Made by a program: the position numbers and the translations under genes
In this document: positions 49,890 to 58,886 of the stretch, one piece after another
Layout of the letters: the number at the start of each line of letters is the position of its first letter
How positions within the stretch are numbered: position 1 is the stretch's first letter
Source: Dyadobacter sp. CECT 9275
GTDB taxonomy: Bacteria; Bacteroidota; Bacteroidia; Cytophagales; Spirosomataceae
Direction: 5' to 3'
NCBI RefSeq assembly: GCF_907164905.1
Contig: NZ_CAJRAF010000002.1
Span: 558,001 to 622,000, forward strand
DNA: 64,000 bases
Notes under the pieces: generated by a model
What the model was told of the DNA's origin: nothing
What the model saw: the letters and a program-made list of their open reading frames with translations, nothing else
Databases searched by the model: none

Positions 49890-50477
49890 CTAGGAAAAAA
49901 GGACTGCACCGATGATGGAATAGGACAGATAGTCTTTCAATTGAAACCGGAGCAAACGGAGGGATTGGGTGATATGGTATTCAACCGCGCGATCCGATAG
50001 CCCCAACTGCTGTGCTATTTCAGAAGTAGATCTTTGTTCAAAACGGCTCATCTGAAATACCATCCGCGTTTTTTCAGGAAGCAGGCTGAGAGCGTTCTCC
50101 AACGCTACAGAAAGTTCCTCCAGCCCGACACCAGTATCTGCCAGCTGGTCAGCGGCTTGCTCGGAAGCCTCTCCCAGTTCTGTCTGAGCATGCACGAGTT
50201 TTGCTTTGATAAACCCTATCACACTGTACCTGAGGGCCGTTTTCAAATAGGCCTCCGGGTTTTCAATGAGTGTCTTTTGCCGGTTCTCCCACAATCTCAG
50301 GAACAGCTCCTGGACCAGTTCTTCCGCAACCGACTGGCTGTTTGTTTTCCAGAAAGCCGTAGAAAAAAGGGAGCGCCAATGGCGCTGATAGAGTGCCTCA
50401 TAGGCCTTCTCATCTCCCGTGAAAAGAAGTCTTCCCAACATTTCATCCGGCAGCGTGGAATACAGTTCACCCTTCAT
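49890..50477 (-). CDS. RNA polymerase ECF sigma-70 factor
   Basis: 195-residue ECF sigma factor of the Bacteroidota SusCD-regulating type. Region 2 is about 20-90, with VAEELVQELFLRLWENRQK, and region 4 about 135-185, with TSEIAQQLGLSDRAVEYHITQSLRLLR as the HTH. The short hydrophobic C-terminus is common. It is predicted to direct transcription of the adjacent susC/susD/amidohydrolase/Asp-box genes, released by FecR and the STN domain of SusC. Confidence 0.95.
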   Translation of the reverse strand: MKGELYSTLPDEMLGRLLFTGDEKAYEALYQRHWRSLFSTAFWKTNSQSVAEELVQELFLRLWENRQKTLIENPEAYLKTALRYSVIGFIKAKLVHAQTELGEASEQAADQLADTGVGLEELSVALENALSLLPEKTRMVFQMSRFEQRSTSEIAQQLGLSDRAVEYHITQSLRLLRFQLKDYLSYSIIGAVLFS

Positions 50478-50885
50478 CTGACAAGCTCCTGACGACTAAA
50501 AACCCCATTTTCTGATAAAAGATCATTTTGCCTGTACAGCTACTGAGTCTGTACCGACAATAAACCGGTGCTACCTTACAAAGCCACTTTCCGACCTCGG
50601 TAACTCCCGCTGATCATGGATCCAAGATACATAGGATTTTTTCAACAATACCCAGATCTTTTGCAAAAAAGAGTGTCCCCTCCAACTTCCTACAAAGTTG
50701 CTTTCAAAAAAGGCATTAGATACTGCTACACTGAAGAAGCATCCGTGTTGTTTCCCTGACAGCATTTCACGAATAAATCCAGCGGTACCGAAAATTTCCT
50801 TTCTTTTTGAAAAAAAGAGGAGACTCCAATCCCAAAAAAGCACCATGCAGGCACTATACTTTTTTTTGTATCAGTTTTCCTGTAT
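50478..50885. other. Intergenic stretch of 408 bases with nothing recognised
   Basis: Lies between the permease end and the sigma start, both leftward. The minus strand should hold the sigma-factor promoter, but no TAnnTTTG or TTTG pair was seen. Imperfect A/T-rich inverted sequence around 50800-50825 could be a weak terminator. Confidence 0.3.
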
Positions 50886-53564
50886 TTATTCCGATCGCAA
50901 GCTGGCTACCGGATTCACCAGGGCTGCTTTAATTGCCTGATAGCTAACAGTCAGGATGGCGACGAAGAGTGCAACACCACCGGACAGTGCAAAAAACCAC
51001 CAGGACAAATGAATCCGGAACGCAAAATCCTGGAGCCACAGGTTCATGGTATACCCTGCAATGGGTGAGGCAATCAACATTGCGATCAGGATCAATCTCA
51101 GGTAGTTGGTCAGCAAAAGTGTTACAACACTGGTCACGGACGCGCCCAGTACTTTACGTACTCCGATCTCCTTTGTCCGCTGGTGGGTCGTTAGTGCTGC
51201 CAGTCCGAACAGCCCCAGGCAGGCTATGAGGATAGCCAGCCCAGCAAAAACGCCGAATAACTGTCCGATCCGTTGTTCGGATTGATAGATGTTATTGAAT
51301 CTGTCGTTCAGGAAGGAGTAGACAAAAGGATTACCGGTTTCGGCTTTCCATCGTTGCCCTATATTTTCCAGAAGGCTTGTCACATCATGAGTACGAATAC
51401 GCAAAGCGAGCTGAGAATTGTCTCCCCCGTAAAACATAATTAACGGAGCGATACGCTGATGCATGGACTCAAAATGAAAGTCCTTAACCACGCCCACAAT
51501 GGTGTAGGTGTGTCCACTTCCAGGAGTACCATTTCCAGTAGTGGAAAGCTGCTTGCCGATCGGGTCCCTGAATCCATAAGCTCTCACCGCCGCTTCGTTG
51601 ATCAGAATGGCTGAGCTATCAGACGGAAATGCCTTGGAGAAGTTACGCCCCTGCGTTACGCTCATCCCCAATGTAGCGAGGTAATCTTCATCAATATAGT
51701 AACTTTTGGTTACGAAAGATTCTGTTCCCGATCTGCCCCTTACCAGTATACCATCCTGGCTCTGGTGGGATGTTCCGGCAGGCAAAAAGCCCGCTCGTGT
51801 GATGTGGGTGACAGAGGTCAGCGCGGCCAGTTCTGCTTTAAAGGAATCTAGCTTTGGCCCTAATACATGGGTATCGTGCAGGATCAGCAGTTGCTCCTTA
51901 TCGAACCCAACTTTTTTATTTTGCATGAAACGCAGCTGCTGTTTCGTGACGATCGTAGCGATAATGATTCCAATCGAAACAACAAACTGTCCGGTAACCA
52001 GTGTATTACGCAACCAGCCACTCTTCAACCCTACCTGCATCCTGCCTTTCAAAACCGTAACAGGCTTAAATGCGGACAGCACAAAAGCCGGGTAACTCCC
52101 TGCCAGCAGGCCTATCATAAAGCAGGCAAGTACTGCGGCAGATAACATACGCCAATCCATTATATCATACCTCGTAAACTGTTTTCCGGCCAGGATATTG
52201 AAACCGGGTAACAGCAGCAATACAAGCGTCAGCGCCAGCAGCAATGCCAGAAATGTCAGGATAACGGATTCGGTCAGAAACTGGCTGACCAGCTGCCTCC
52301 TTATTGAACCAAGTACCTTTCGGACACCGATCTCCTTTGAACGTCCCGCCGATCCGGCGGTTGACAGATTCATGAAATTGATACAAGCCAGTAACAGGAT
52401 AAGCATGGCAATTACCGAAAATATGTAAACATATTTGATATCTCCGTTGGCTTCCAGCTCATCATCCAGGTCGGAATATAAGTGAATACTCTTTACCGGC
52501 TGGAAATCAAAACCCATCCGATCGCCTCTTCTCAGAAATTCGGAAAGATCAATGCCCAGAAAGTCCTTGATTTCCGTAGCCATGTATTTGGAAAGGAAAC
52601 CCTTGCTATGCTCTTCCACCTGCCTGATGGAATAACCATCCCGAAGCAGCACGTAGGTATAGGCGCCGCTTGCCAGCCATTTTAAACCCTGGTTGACCGA
52701 ACTGAACGAACCAAACATATCATAATGAAAATGGGTATTGGAGGGTATATCTTCACAAACACCGGTTACACGAAAAACTCCCCGGTCGCCTATGATCAGC
52801 GTTTTTCCAACGGGGTCTGCATCTCCAAAATATTTGCGGGCCTTGGTTGCGGTGAGTACCACCGTTTTCGGTTCCGTCAGGACATTTGCGCCTGAACCAC
52901 TTATCAGAGGAATTGAGAAAAACGAAAAGAAATTTGAATCAACAAAGGCTACGTTCTCTTCTCTAAATGTTTCCTGACCGCTTGTTACCAACATACCGCC
53001 ATCATCCCGTAACCGGGCAACCTCCTGCACCCCTGGGTAATCCCGCAGCAAGGCGGGGCCGGCGGGTTCGCTGGCGTAAGCATAATGTATATCTTTTTCA
53101 CTCAATCGAACCTTCAGGGTCATGCGGTACATCCGGTCAGCATGGGTATGATAATCGTCGTAACTTAGCTCATGCCCCACAAAGAGGATAATCAGCAGAC
53201 AGGTTGCAAGCCCCACCGCCAGGCCAATTACATTAATGGCAGTAAAGGCTTTATGCCTCCACAGGTTTCGGAAAGCGATGGTCAGATAACTGGAAAGCAT
53301 ATCGGTAAAATGAGGTTTAGTGTAATGGTAGTCATCCTTATAAACGGGCTTGATATTTCTACGTTTTATAAAAAAGGGTGTTAAACAATGCATCACCGCC
53401 CATACGTAGTGTATCCGGGCACGTACGGGGCCAAGCTCGCCAGCACGTTTGTGAAAAGCTTCGTGCAGATCACCCTGTATATACTCGAGCCAGTGCGGTG
53501 CCACAAACCATTCCAAAAGCTTGTCAGCCCAGCGCGGTGGTTGTAAATTTTGCTGCTGTTTCAT
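50886..53564 (-). CDS. FtsX/MacB-type ABC transporter permease with permease-prefix domain
   Basis: 892-residue permease. An N-terminal prefix region (about 1-90, WLEYIQGDLHEAFHKRA) of the kind found in PadR-linked permeases is followed by two copies of the MacB_PCD/FtsX arrangement. The first copy has YLTIAFRNLWRHKAFTAINVIGLAVGLATC and SAGRSKEIGVRKVLGSIRRQLV. The second has TTHQRTKEIGVRKVLGASVTSVVTLLL near the C-terminus. No ATPase gene is nearby. It probably exports or shuttles a lipophilic compound; the substrate is unknown. It is eight bases downstream of padR. Confidence 0.92.
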   Translation of the reverse strand: MKQQQNLQPPRWADKLLEWFVAPHWLEYIQGDLHEAFHKRAGELGPVRARIHYVWAVMHCLTPFFIKRRNIKPVYKDDYHYTKPHFTDMLSSYLTIAFRNLWRHKAFTAINVIGLAVGLATCLLIILFVGHELSYDDYHTHADRMYRMTLKVRLSEKDIHYAYASEPAGPALLRDYPGVQEVARLRDDGGMLVTSGQETFREENVAFVDSNFFSFFSIPLISGSGANVLTEPKTVVLTATKARKYFGDADPVGKTLIIGDRGVFRVTGVCEDIPSNTHFHYDMFGSFSSVNQGLKWLASGAYTYVLLRDGYSIRQVEEHSKGFLSKYMATEIKDFLGIDLSEFLRRGDRMGFDFQPVKSIHLYSDLDDELEANGDIKYVYIFSVIAMLILLLACINFMNLSTAGSAGRSKEIGVRKVLGSIRRQLVSQFLTESVILTFLALLLALTLVLLLLPGFNILAGKQFTRYDIMDWRMLSAAVLACFMIGLLAGSYPAFVLSAFKPVTVLKGRMQVGLKSGWLRNTLVTGQFVVSIGIIIATIVTKQQLRFMQNKKVGFDKEQLLILHDTHVLGPKLDSFKAELAALTSVTHITRAGFLPAGTSHQSQDGILVRGRSGTESFVTKSYYIDEDYLATLGMSVTQGRNFSKAFPSDSSAILINEAAVRAYGFRDPIGKQLSTTGNGTPGSGHTYTIVGVVKDFHFESMHQRIAPLIMFYGGDNSQLALRIRTHDVTSLLENIGQRWKAETGNPFVYSFLNDRFNNIYQSEQRIGQLFGVFAGLAILIACLGLFGLAALTTHQRTKEIGVRKVLGASVTSVVTLLLTNYLRLILIAMLIASPIAGYTMNLWLQDFAFRIHLSWWFFALSGGVALFVAILTVSYQAIKAALVNPVASLRSE

Positions 53565-53572
53565 ATTTACAT

Positions 53573-53926
53573 TTATAGAAGGTTATCAGACAAACCAAGA
53601 AGCTGAAGTTTATCCTGAGGGATGGCCTGCCAAAGCCGTTCCCGCATTCGCTGGATTTCCAGCAACACCTGCCCACCTGCAGCTGTCAGGGCAAACAAAC
53701 GTTTGCGCCTTCCACCCCGCTCGGCGGTTGCCCCACCTACCGAGGAGGATAAAAATCCTTTTTCTTCAAGCCTGTAAAGCGTGGTATGCACGGCGCTGAC
53801 GGTAAAGCTCCGGCCGGTTTCCTTCTGAAGTTGCTCCATCACGGGTACACCGTATACGTCTCCGGTGCTGGCAGCCACCACCAGTAGTACTAATTCTTCT
53901 AACTCTCCAAGGGGCGTCTTTTTCAC
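53573..53926 (-). CDS. PadR family transcriptional regulator
   Basis: 117-residue winged-helix regulator (MKKTPLGELEELVLLVVAAS, then YGVPVMEQLQKETGRSF and AVHTTLYRLEEKGFLSS, the typical PadR HTH). It is co-transcribed with the ABC permease. Regulators of this pairing commonly repress both themselves and the permease. Upstream are a small palindrome ATCTA-T-TAGAT (53942-53952) and tandem TGTCCR dyads farther away. Confidence 0.93.
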   Translation of the reverse strand: MKKTPLGELEELVLLVVAASTGDVYGVPVMEQLQKETGRSFTVSAVHTTLYRLEEKGFLSSSVGGATAERGGRRKRLFALTAAGGQVLLEIQRMRERLWQAIPQDKLQLLGLSDNLL

Positions 53927-53941
53927 GAATATTTACAATTG

Positions 53942-53952
53942 ATCTATTAGAT
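53942..53952. promoter_or_regulatory. Small palindrome next to the padR start
   Basis: ATCTA-T-TAGAT lies 16 bases upstream of the padR ATG. It could be a PadR operator overlapping the leader, but the arms are short. Confidence 0.3.
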
Positions 53953-54032
53953 ACAATATGTTAAATCAAATCTGGTGCCAATAGTAAAGAACTACGCAGG
54001 AGCGCCGGAAAGACAGAAGTATGAGTAAATCC

Positions 54033-54069
54033 TGTCCGGAAACGGACGATTCATGTCCAATTACGGACA
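54033..54069. promoter_or_regulatory. Tandem TGTCCR...CGGACR dyads upstream of padR-permease
   Basis: Two copies of TGTCC-N6-GGAC type dyads: TGTCCG-GAAA-CGGACG at 54033-54048 and TGTCCA-ATTA-CGGACA at 54054-54069. Their starts are 21 bases apart, two helical turns. They lie 107-143 bases from the padR start in the divergent gap. A bound dimer pair is plausible; the regulator is unknown, PadR being the natural candidate. Confidence 0.6.
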
Positions 54070-54342
54070 GTGAGTGAAGTTCAGAAAAATGATCAGAGAG
54101 CAAGAATGTTATTTCAAAATTTTATCATCCGTATGTACAGTGCTTTATTTCATAAATTCTATCATAAAGTGATGTTTTCATAACCCTTGCCTGTAACAAG
54201 CAGGGCTTATCCGGGTTCCTGAAACAACAGCAAGCACTACGATAGCGGAACGATCACTTCTTTTCTGACTAAAACTAACGGCGGAATTCGGACACCTGTT
54301 CAGGTCGTCAAAAATAATCACTCGAAGAAAACCCGGTAAATA

Positions 54343-54374
54343 TTTGCGTAGCTAAATAGCTACATATATATTTG
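54343..54374 (+). promoter_or_regulatory. Promoter of the arsR operon
   Basis: TTTG at 54343-54346 and TATATTTG at 54367-54374, separated by 20 bases, match the Bacteroidota -33/-7 consensus TTTG-N19-21-TAnnTTTG. The start site would lie near 54381, giving a leader of about a dozen bases. Confidence 0.75.
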
Positions 54375-54389
54375 TAGCCAAATAACTAC
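54348..54389. promoter_or_regulatory. Two operator palindromes covering the arsR promoter
   Basis: GTAGCTAAATAGCTAC at 54348-54363 and GTAGCCAAATAACTAC at 54374-54389 are near-identical palindromic units 26 bases apart. One fills the -33/-7 spacer and the other overlaps the -7 end and the expected start site, four bases before the ATG. This is an autorepression layout for the ArsR-type regulator. Confidence 0.7.
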
Positions 54390-54392
54390 GCA

Positions 54393-54716
54393 ATGAATTT
54401 AAGACGAGACGTATTTCAGGCCATAGCCGACCCTACCCGGAGGGCAATACTGCTGCTGCTGGCTACGCAATCCCTTACCGCCGGTGCAATTGCATCCAAC
54501 TTTGACACTGCCAGGCCCACCGTTTCCAAACACCTGCAGATACTTACCGCATGTGAATTGTTAAAACAAGAGCAAAACGGCAGAGAAATTTTGTATCACC
54601 TCAATGCCGGAAAGATGAAAGAAATAGCTGATTTCATCGAACCGTTCCGCGATATGTGGGACGACCGGTTTAACAAACTGGAAGCCATCATGAAAAATTA
54701 CAAATCAGAACAGTAG
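54393..54716 (+). CDS. ArsR-family (HTH_20) transcriptional regulator
   Basis: 107-residue winged-helix repressor. The core is [46 protein letters not shown] (about 11-56), with the recognition helix at [11 protein letters not shown]. No metal-binding Cys cluster (ELCVCDL type) is present, so it is probably not a metal sensor; it belongs to the group that pairs with SRPBCC/AHSA1 genes. It is the first gene of a five-gene rightward unit, and two palindromes overlap its promoter. Confidence 0.93.
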   Translation: MNLRRDVFQAIADPTRRAILLLLATQSLTAGAIASNFDTARPTVSKHLQILTACELLKQEQNGREILYHLNAGKMKEIADFIEPFRDMWDDRFNKLEAIMKNYKSEQ

Positions 54717-54722
54717 GATTAT

Positions 54723-55190
54723 ATGGAACGAAAAACGAAAGTCAGGGCCGAGGACAGCAAACAGGAGATCGTGATCACCAGGGAGTTTGACTTACCGCTG
54801 GAATTACTTTTTAAAGCTTACGTGGAACCAGAAATAGTTGCCCAATGGATGGGCACCAGGGTGCTGAAACTTGAAAACAGGAAACATGGCAGCTACCAGT
54901 TCGAAACGTCCGATCCACAGGGAAACGTGGTTTTCAGGGCCAATGGGGTCATTCCCGAATTTATACCCAACCAGAAAATCACAAGAACCTTCGAGATGGA
55001 AAACACGCCATTTGCCGTGCAGCTGGAATTCCTGGAATTCGAAAAGCTCACGGATCAGACGAGCCTGCTTACCATGCAGATCGTCTACAAATCGGTAGCA
55101 CTCCGTGACCAGATGCTAAAATTACCCTTTGCCCAGGGCCTCAATATGGCACATAACAGATTACAGGAAACCTTGAACCCCTTAAAATAA
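54723..55190 (+). CDS. SRPBCC/AHSA1 domain protein
   Basis: 155-residue START-like fold protein (EIVITREFDLPLELLFKAYVEPEIVAQWMG, the N-terminal strand/helix signature of AHSA1-type proteins). It has a lipophilic cavity and unknown ligand. It starts six bases after the ArsR stop; this ArsR-SRPBCC-DoxX order is common in Bacteroidota. Confidence 0.9.
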   Translation: MERKTKVRAEDSKQEIVITREFDLPLELLFKAYVEPEIVAQWMGTRVLKLENRKHGSYQFETSDPQGNVVFRANGVIPEFIPNQKITRTFEMENTPFAVQLEFLEFEKLTDQTSLLTMQIVYKSVALRDQMLKLPFAQGLNMAHNRLQETLNPLK

Positions 55191-55199
55191 TAACCGACC

Positions 55200-55583
55200 A
55201 TGACCAAAAGAAACAAAATCATTTACTGGATCGCAACGGTCTGGCTTGCTTTGGGAATGACCTCTACCGGAATCGTACAAGTAATGAAGATAAAGGAGGA
55301 GACAGATATGATGGCCCGCCTGGGTTATCCGCTTTATTTCCTCACCATAATCGGCGTGTGGAAACTGCTGGGGGTTGTGGCCATACTGGTTCCGAAATTC
55401 CCTCTGGTGAAAGAATGGGCATATGCCGGGTTCTTTTTTGTCATGTCGGGTGCGGTGGTCTCGCACTTAGCGGTAGGTGATGCCGCCAAAGATTTTTTCG
55501 GACCCGTATTATTAATCATCCTGACGGTAGTATCTTGGTATTTCAGACCGCATAGCAGAAAACTCATTACAGCAGATATTTAG
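55200..55583 (+). CDS. DoxX family membrane protein
   Basis: 127-residue inner-membrane protein with four hydrophobic segments (from about 8-24 to 100-118). The G(V/L)WKLLGVVAILVPKFPLVKEWAYAG region (about 56-82) is the DoxX core, with the intervening YPLYFLTIIG. It is the third gene of the ArsR operon. Function is inferred only by family (small redox- or quinone-linked membrane proteins). Confidence 0.88.
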   Translation: MTKRNKIIYWIATVWLALGMTSTGIVQVMKIKEETDMMARLGYPLYFLTIIGVWKLLGVVAILVPKFPLVKEWAYAGFFFVMSGAVVSHLAVGDAAKDFFGPVLLIILTVVSWYFRPHSRKLITADI

Positions 55584-55595
55584 ACCAAAAGTGAT

Positions 55596-56270
55596 ATGAC
55601 AGTAGAAGAAGCACTTCACCAACTGGAAGCCTTAGGCAGCGAAAAGACGCGCGAGTTTAACCAGAAACGCGGTGCTGGCCAAAATCAGTTTGGTGTTAAA
55701 ATGGGAGATATCAGAGCGGTGGCAAAAAAAGCAAAAGCTGACCACGCACTGGCACTGGCATTGTGGGAAACCGAAAACGTGGAGGCACGCCTGATGGCCA
55801 CGCTGATCATCGATCCAAAAAAGCTGTCGCATGAGGATATCACGCGGATGGTAAAATCAGAGAAATATACACTGGTGGCCGACTGGCTGTATTCGTATGT
55901 GATCAAAATTCACACGGATACCGAACCGCTGCGGAACGAATGGATGCAGTCAGACGATGTGATGTGTGCACGTGCCGGATGGAGCCTGACCAGCGGGTGT
56001 GTTGCCCGAAACCCGGATGTACTCGACCTGCCCGCTCTTCTTGACAGGATAACCGCTGAAATGGCCACGGCCCCTCCGGAGGTACAATGGACCATGAACT
56101 CCACCCTGGCCAACATCGGTATTCACTTCCCTGAACATCGTACAAGGGCACTGGCAATTGGAGAGCAATTGGGTATCTACCGCAATTATCCGGTATCCAA
56201 AGGTTGTACCTCCCCTTTTGCCCCCATTTGGATTAATGAAATGGTCAGACGTCAGGCATTAATAGTATGA
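55596..56270 (+). CDS. DNA alkylation repair protein (AlkD-like HEAT repeat)
   Basis: 224-residue HEAT-like helical repeat protein of the DNA alkylation repair (AlkD) superfamily, shown by MGDIRAVAKKAKADHALALALWETENVEARLMATLIIDP (about 36-74) and the helical repeats after it. Family members remove alkylated bases by flipping-independent hydrolysis. It overlaps the next gene by four bases. Many members lack proved glycosylase activity, so repair is inferred. Confidence 0.85.
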   Translation: MTVEEALHQLEALGSEKTREFNQKRGAGQNQFGVKMGDIRAVAKKAKADHALALALWETENVEARLMATLIIDPKKLSHEDITRMVKSEKYTLVADWLYSYVIKIHTDTEPLRNEWMQSDDVMCARAGWSLTSGCVARNPDVLDLPALLDRITAEMATAPPEVQWTMNSTLANIGIHFPEHRTRALAIGEQLGIYRNYPVSKGCTSPFAPIWINEMVRRQALIV

Positions 56271-56848
56271 ATCCGAAGGTCAACTGGTACTTCAGCAAAG
56301 AAGAAAAATGGCAGGAAGAAATCGTACAAATGAGAAGAATTGTACTGGATTGTGGCCTGTCGGAAGAATTGAAATGGGGTTCCCCCTGTTACACATTCGG
56401 GAAAAGTAACATTGTACTGATACACGTTTTTAAGGAATACTGTGCTCTTTTGTTTTTTAAGGGAGCTCTATTAAACGACTCCGAAGGCGTACTCATCCGG
56501 CAAACGGAGAATGTACAGGCAGCGCGGCAGATCCGTTTCACCAATGTACAACAGGTAAAGGACATGGAATCCATCCTGAAAGCGTATATATCCGAAGCCG
56601 TTGAGATAGAAAAGGCTGGCTTGAAGGTGGTATTGAAAAAACCAGCTGAATTCAGTATAGCGGTAGAGTTTCAGAACAAACTAAACGAAATTCCCGGTTT
56701 AAAATCTGCTTTTGACGCCCTGACTCCGGGACGGCAGAGAGCCTATCTGCTGCATTTTTCCCAACCCAAACAGGCCGTAACCAGGGAGGCAAGAGTAGAA
56801 AAAAACATATCAAAAATCATGACCGGAAAAGGATTGACAGATCTGTAA
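56267..56848 (+). CDS. YdeI/DUF1801 family protein
   Basis: 193-residue cytoplasmic protein with a DUF1801 domain (LSEELKWGSPCYTFGKSNIVLIHVFKEYCALLFFKGALL, about 31-69) and a C-terminal YdeI/OmpD-associated segment (LTPGRQRAYLLHFSQPKQAVTREARVEKN, about 151-179). Function is unknown. Translational coupling with the AlkD-like gene is likely (ATGA-type overlap). Confidence 0.88.
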   Translation: MNPKVNWYFSKEEKWQEEIVQMRRIVLDCGLSEELKWGSPCYTFGKSNIVLIHVFKEYCALLFFKGALLNDSEGVLIRQTENVQAARQIRFTNVQQVKDMESILKAYISEAVEIEKAGLKVVLKKPAEFSIAVEFQNKLNEIPGLKSAFDALTPGRQRAYLLHFSQPKQAVTREARVEKNISKIMTGKGLTDL

Positions 56849-56929
56849 CAACGGGATAAGGAACTTCATTTGACAACAAGCTTTTGATAAACTAATATTG
56901 GCGAACATCTTTATTTAAGGACAAACTAA

Positions 56930-57487
56930 ATGGAAAAGCAGCTATCCCCTGACCACAGTGAAGCACTTCTCACAACGTTAAAAAACCGTTTTGAGAAAAA
57001 CATGAACCGCCATAAAGGAATTGACTGGAACAAGGTCCTGGCAAAACTGGAAGGTAATCCCGAAAAACTATGGTCCCTGGATGAAATGGAAGTGTCGGGC
57101 GGAGAACCGGATGTAGTGGGTTATGATCAGAAAACAAATGAGTACATTTTTTTTGACTGTTCCCCGGAAACACCCAAAGACCGCAGAAGCTTTTGTTATG
57201 ACCACGAAGCACTGGAAGCAAGAAAAGCGAACAAGCCCGAAAACAGTGCAATGAATCAGGCTGCCGAGATGGGAATCGAACTCCTGACAGAAGAACAGTA
57301 CCTGAAATTGCAGCAACTAGGCAATTTTGATTTAAAAACCTCAAGCTGGCTGCGAACCCCCGCTGATGTCCGTAAACTCGGCGGAGCTATCTTTGGCGAC
57401 CGCCGTTTTGGCAGGGTTTTCATCTATCACAATGGTGCCGATTCTTATTACGCAGCCAGAGGCTTCCGCGGCGCGCTCAGGGTTTAG
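56930..57487 (+). CDS. DUF4256 domain-containing protein
   Basis: 185-residue cytoplasmic protein. It is recognised by SLDEMEVSGGEPDVVGYDQKTNEYIFFDCSPETPKDRRSFCYD (about 47-90) and GDRRFGRVFIYHNGADSYYAARGFRG at the end. Function is not known to me. It begins 81 bases after the ArsR operon and is on the same strand. Confidence 0.88.
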   Translation: MEKQLSPDHSEALLTTLKNRFEKNMNRHKGIDWNKVLAKLEGNPEKLWSLDEMEVSGGEPDVVGYDQKTNEYIFFDCSPETPKDRRSFCYDHEALEARKANKPENSAMNQAAEMGIELLTEEQYLKLQQLGNFDLKTSSWLRTPADVRKLGGAIFGDRRFGRVFIYHNGADSYYAARGFRGALRV

Positions 57488-57552
57488 AAAACAAGTACTC
57501 CCCCGCACCGGAAACATTTACTATCAAATGCCGCAGGCCAACAACACCAAAA

Positions 57553-58116
57553 ATGAGTATTGAATTAAGAAAGCATATCGAAAAAATAACTCCGCTTTCC
57601 GACAAAGAGTTTGACTATATCCTTTCTCATTTCACAACCAGGAAATTAAAAAAACACCAGTTTCTTGTTCAGGAAGGGAATTCGGTACCTAACGATTTTT
57701 TTGTTGTCAAAGGTTTGCTCAAAGCTTCATTTACAAATACTGAAGGCAAGGAACACATTCTCCAGTTTGCGATGGAAGACTGGTGGATATGCGACTACCA
57801 AGCCTATTTCAACCAGACCAACGCCACACTTAATGTGGACTGCCTGGAGGATGTGGAAGTACTTTCTTTGTCGCTCTCCAACCGCGAAAAAATTTGTGCA
57901 GACCTTCATAAAATCGAGCATTTTTTCAGACGAAAGTCAAACATGGGATACGTTGCACTACAGCAGCGTATCCTCTCTTTTATGAACAGCGACGCGAAAG
58001 GCCGTTACGAACAGCTGCTGAAACAATATCCCTCTTTATTTCAGAGAGTCCCCAAAACACTCATTGCCTCCTACCTGGGCGTTTCCAGAGAAACGCTCAG
58101 CCGCCTTACCACCTGA
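57553..58116 (+). CDS. Crp/Fnr family transcriptional regulator
   Basis: 187-residue regulator. A cNMP-binding-like beta roll occupies about 20-115 (KHQFLVQEGNSVPNDFFVVKGLLKA, the typical Bacteroidota Crp-like roll), with a long connecting helix. The C-terminal HTH ends VPKTLIASYLGVSRETLSRL. There is no Fe-S cysteine cluster, so it is not Fnr-like. Ligand and targets are unknown. It ends at a hairpin terminator, upstream of a DJ-1/PfpI gene. Confidence 0.9.
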   Translation: MSIELRKHIEKITPLSDKEFDYILSHFTTRKLKKHQFLVQEGNSVPNDFFVVKGLLKASFTNTEGKEHILQFAMEDWWICDYQAYFNQTNATLNVDCLEDVEVLSLSLSNREKICADLHKIEHFFRRKSNMGYVALQQRILSFMNSDAKGRYEQLLKQYPSLFQRVPKTLIASYLGVSRETLSRLTT

Positions 58117-58155
58117 TGTGACATAGGTCACAGCAAATTCGTGATATACCTCCTG

Positions 58156-58183
58156 TGCCAGCCTCCAAAAGACTGGCATTTTT
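58156..58183 (+). terminator. Terminator of the Crp-family gene
   Basis: TGCCAG pairs with CTGGCA around an 11-base loop, followed by TTTTT. It lies 40 bases past the stop. Confidence 0.65.
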
Positions 58184-58208
58184 GCATCATGAATTTTAAA
58201 CGTAAGGC

Positions 58209-58701
58209 ATGAAAAACTACACTCAAAGATCAAGAATAATGGCTTTTGCAGCTGGTATTATTCTTGCTTTCCATTATCTGGCAGCGGCACAAAACAATCC
58301 ATCAATGAGTATGAAAACGAAAATTCTGTTTGTGGTAACAAGCCACGATCAAAAAGGGAATACGGGTGAACCTACCGGTTACTACCTCAGTGAAGTATCC
58401 CATCCCTGGGAAGTACTGCACAACGCTGGTTATGTCATTGATTTTGTCAGCCCCAAAGGAGGCAAAGCACCGGTTGACGGTTTCAACCTGGACGACAACG
58501 TCAACAGCAAATTCTGGAACGACAAAACCTATCGTTACAAAGTTGAACATACCTTTAAACCCTCGGAAATTAATCCTGACGACTATGCAGCGATCTTTTA
58601 CGCAGGCGGGCACGGCGCAATGTGGGACCTGGCCGACAATACCGAACTCGCCAAAATCGCTCAGACCATCTATGAACAAAATGGCGTTGTCAGTGCAGTA
58701 T
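58209..58701 (+). pseudogene. DJ-1/PfpI family gene, cut by IS21 element
   Basis: The 5' part of an exported type 1 glutamine-amidotransferase-like gene. A signal peptide (about 1-27, ending LAAAQ) precedes KTKILFVVTSHDQKGNTGEPTG and AIFYAGGHGAMWDL. After NGVVSA (residues to about 164) the coding sequence changes into the IS end (the frame runs on to a stop at 58769 as nonsense). In the family this is where the nucleophile elbow (V-C-H-G) follows, so the catalytic cysteine is lost. The 3' half is not on the other side of the element. Confidence 0.85.
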
Positions 58702-58830
58702 TGGAAAATTCGGTGAAACTGACCACCCCAATTCGGTTTAAACTGACCACCTGTTCCGGGCGAAATTGACCACCCCATTTCGGATCAAACTGACCACCTG
58801 ATTCCGGAGTAAACTGACCACCTGAGAGAT
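58702..58830. repeat. IS21 left terminal array of 24-base repeats
   Basis: Five direct repeats with core AAACTGACCACC-like and spacing 24, 23, 24, 24 bases (GACCACC at 58721, 58745, 58768, 58792, 58816). They are likely IstA binding sites. Confidence 0.8.
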
Positions 58831-58886
58831 TAGAAAATGCTGTAGAATCAACCATATTTTTGGCACGAACCAATCGTGTAAAAGGT

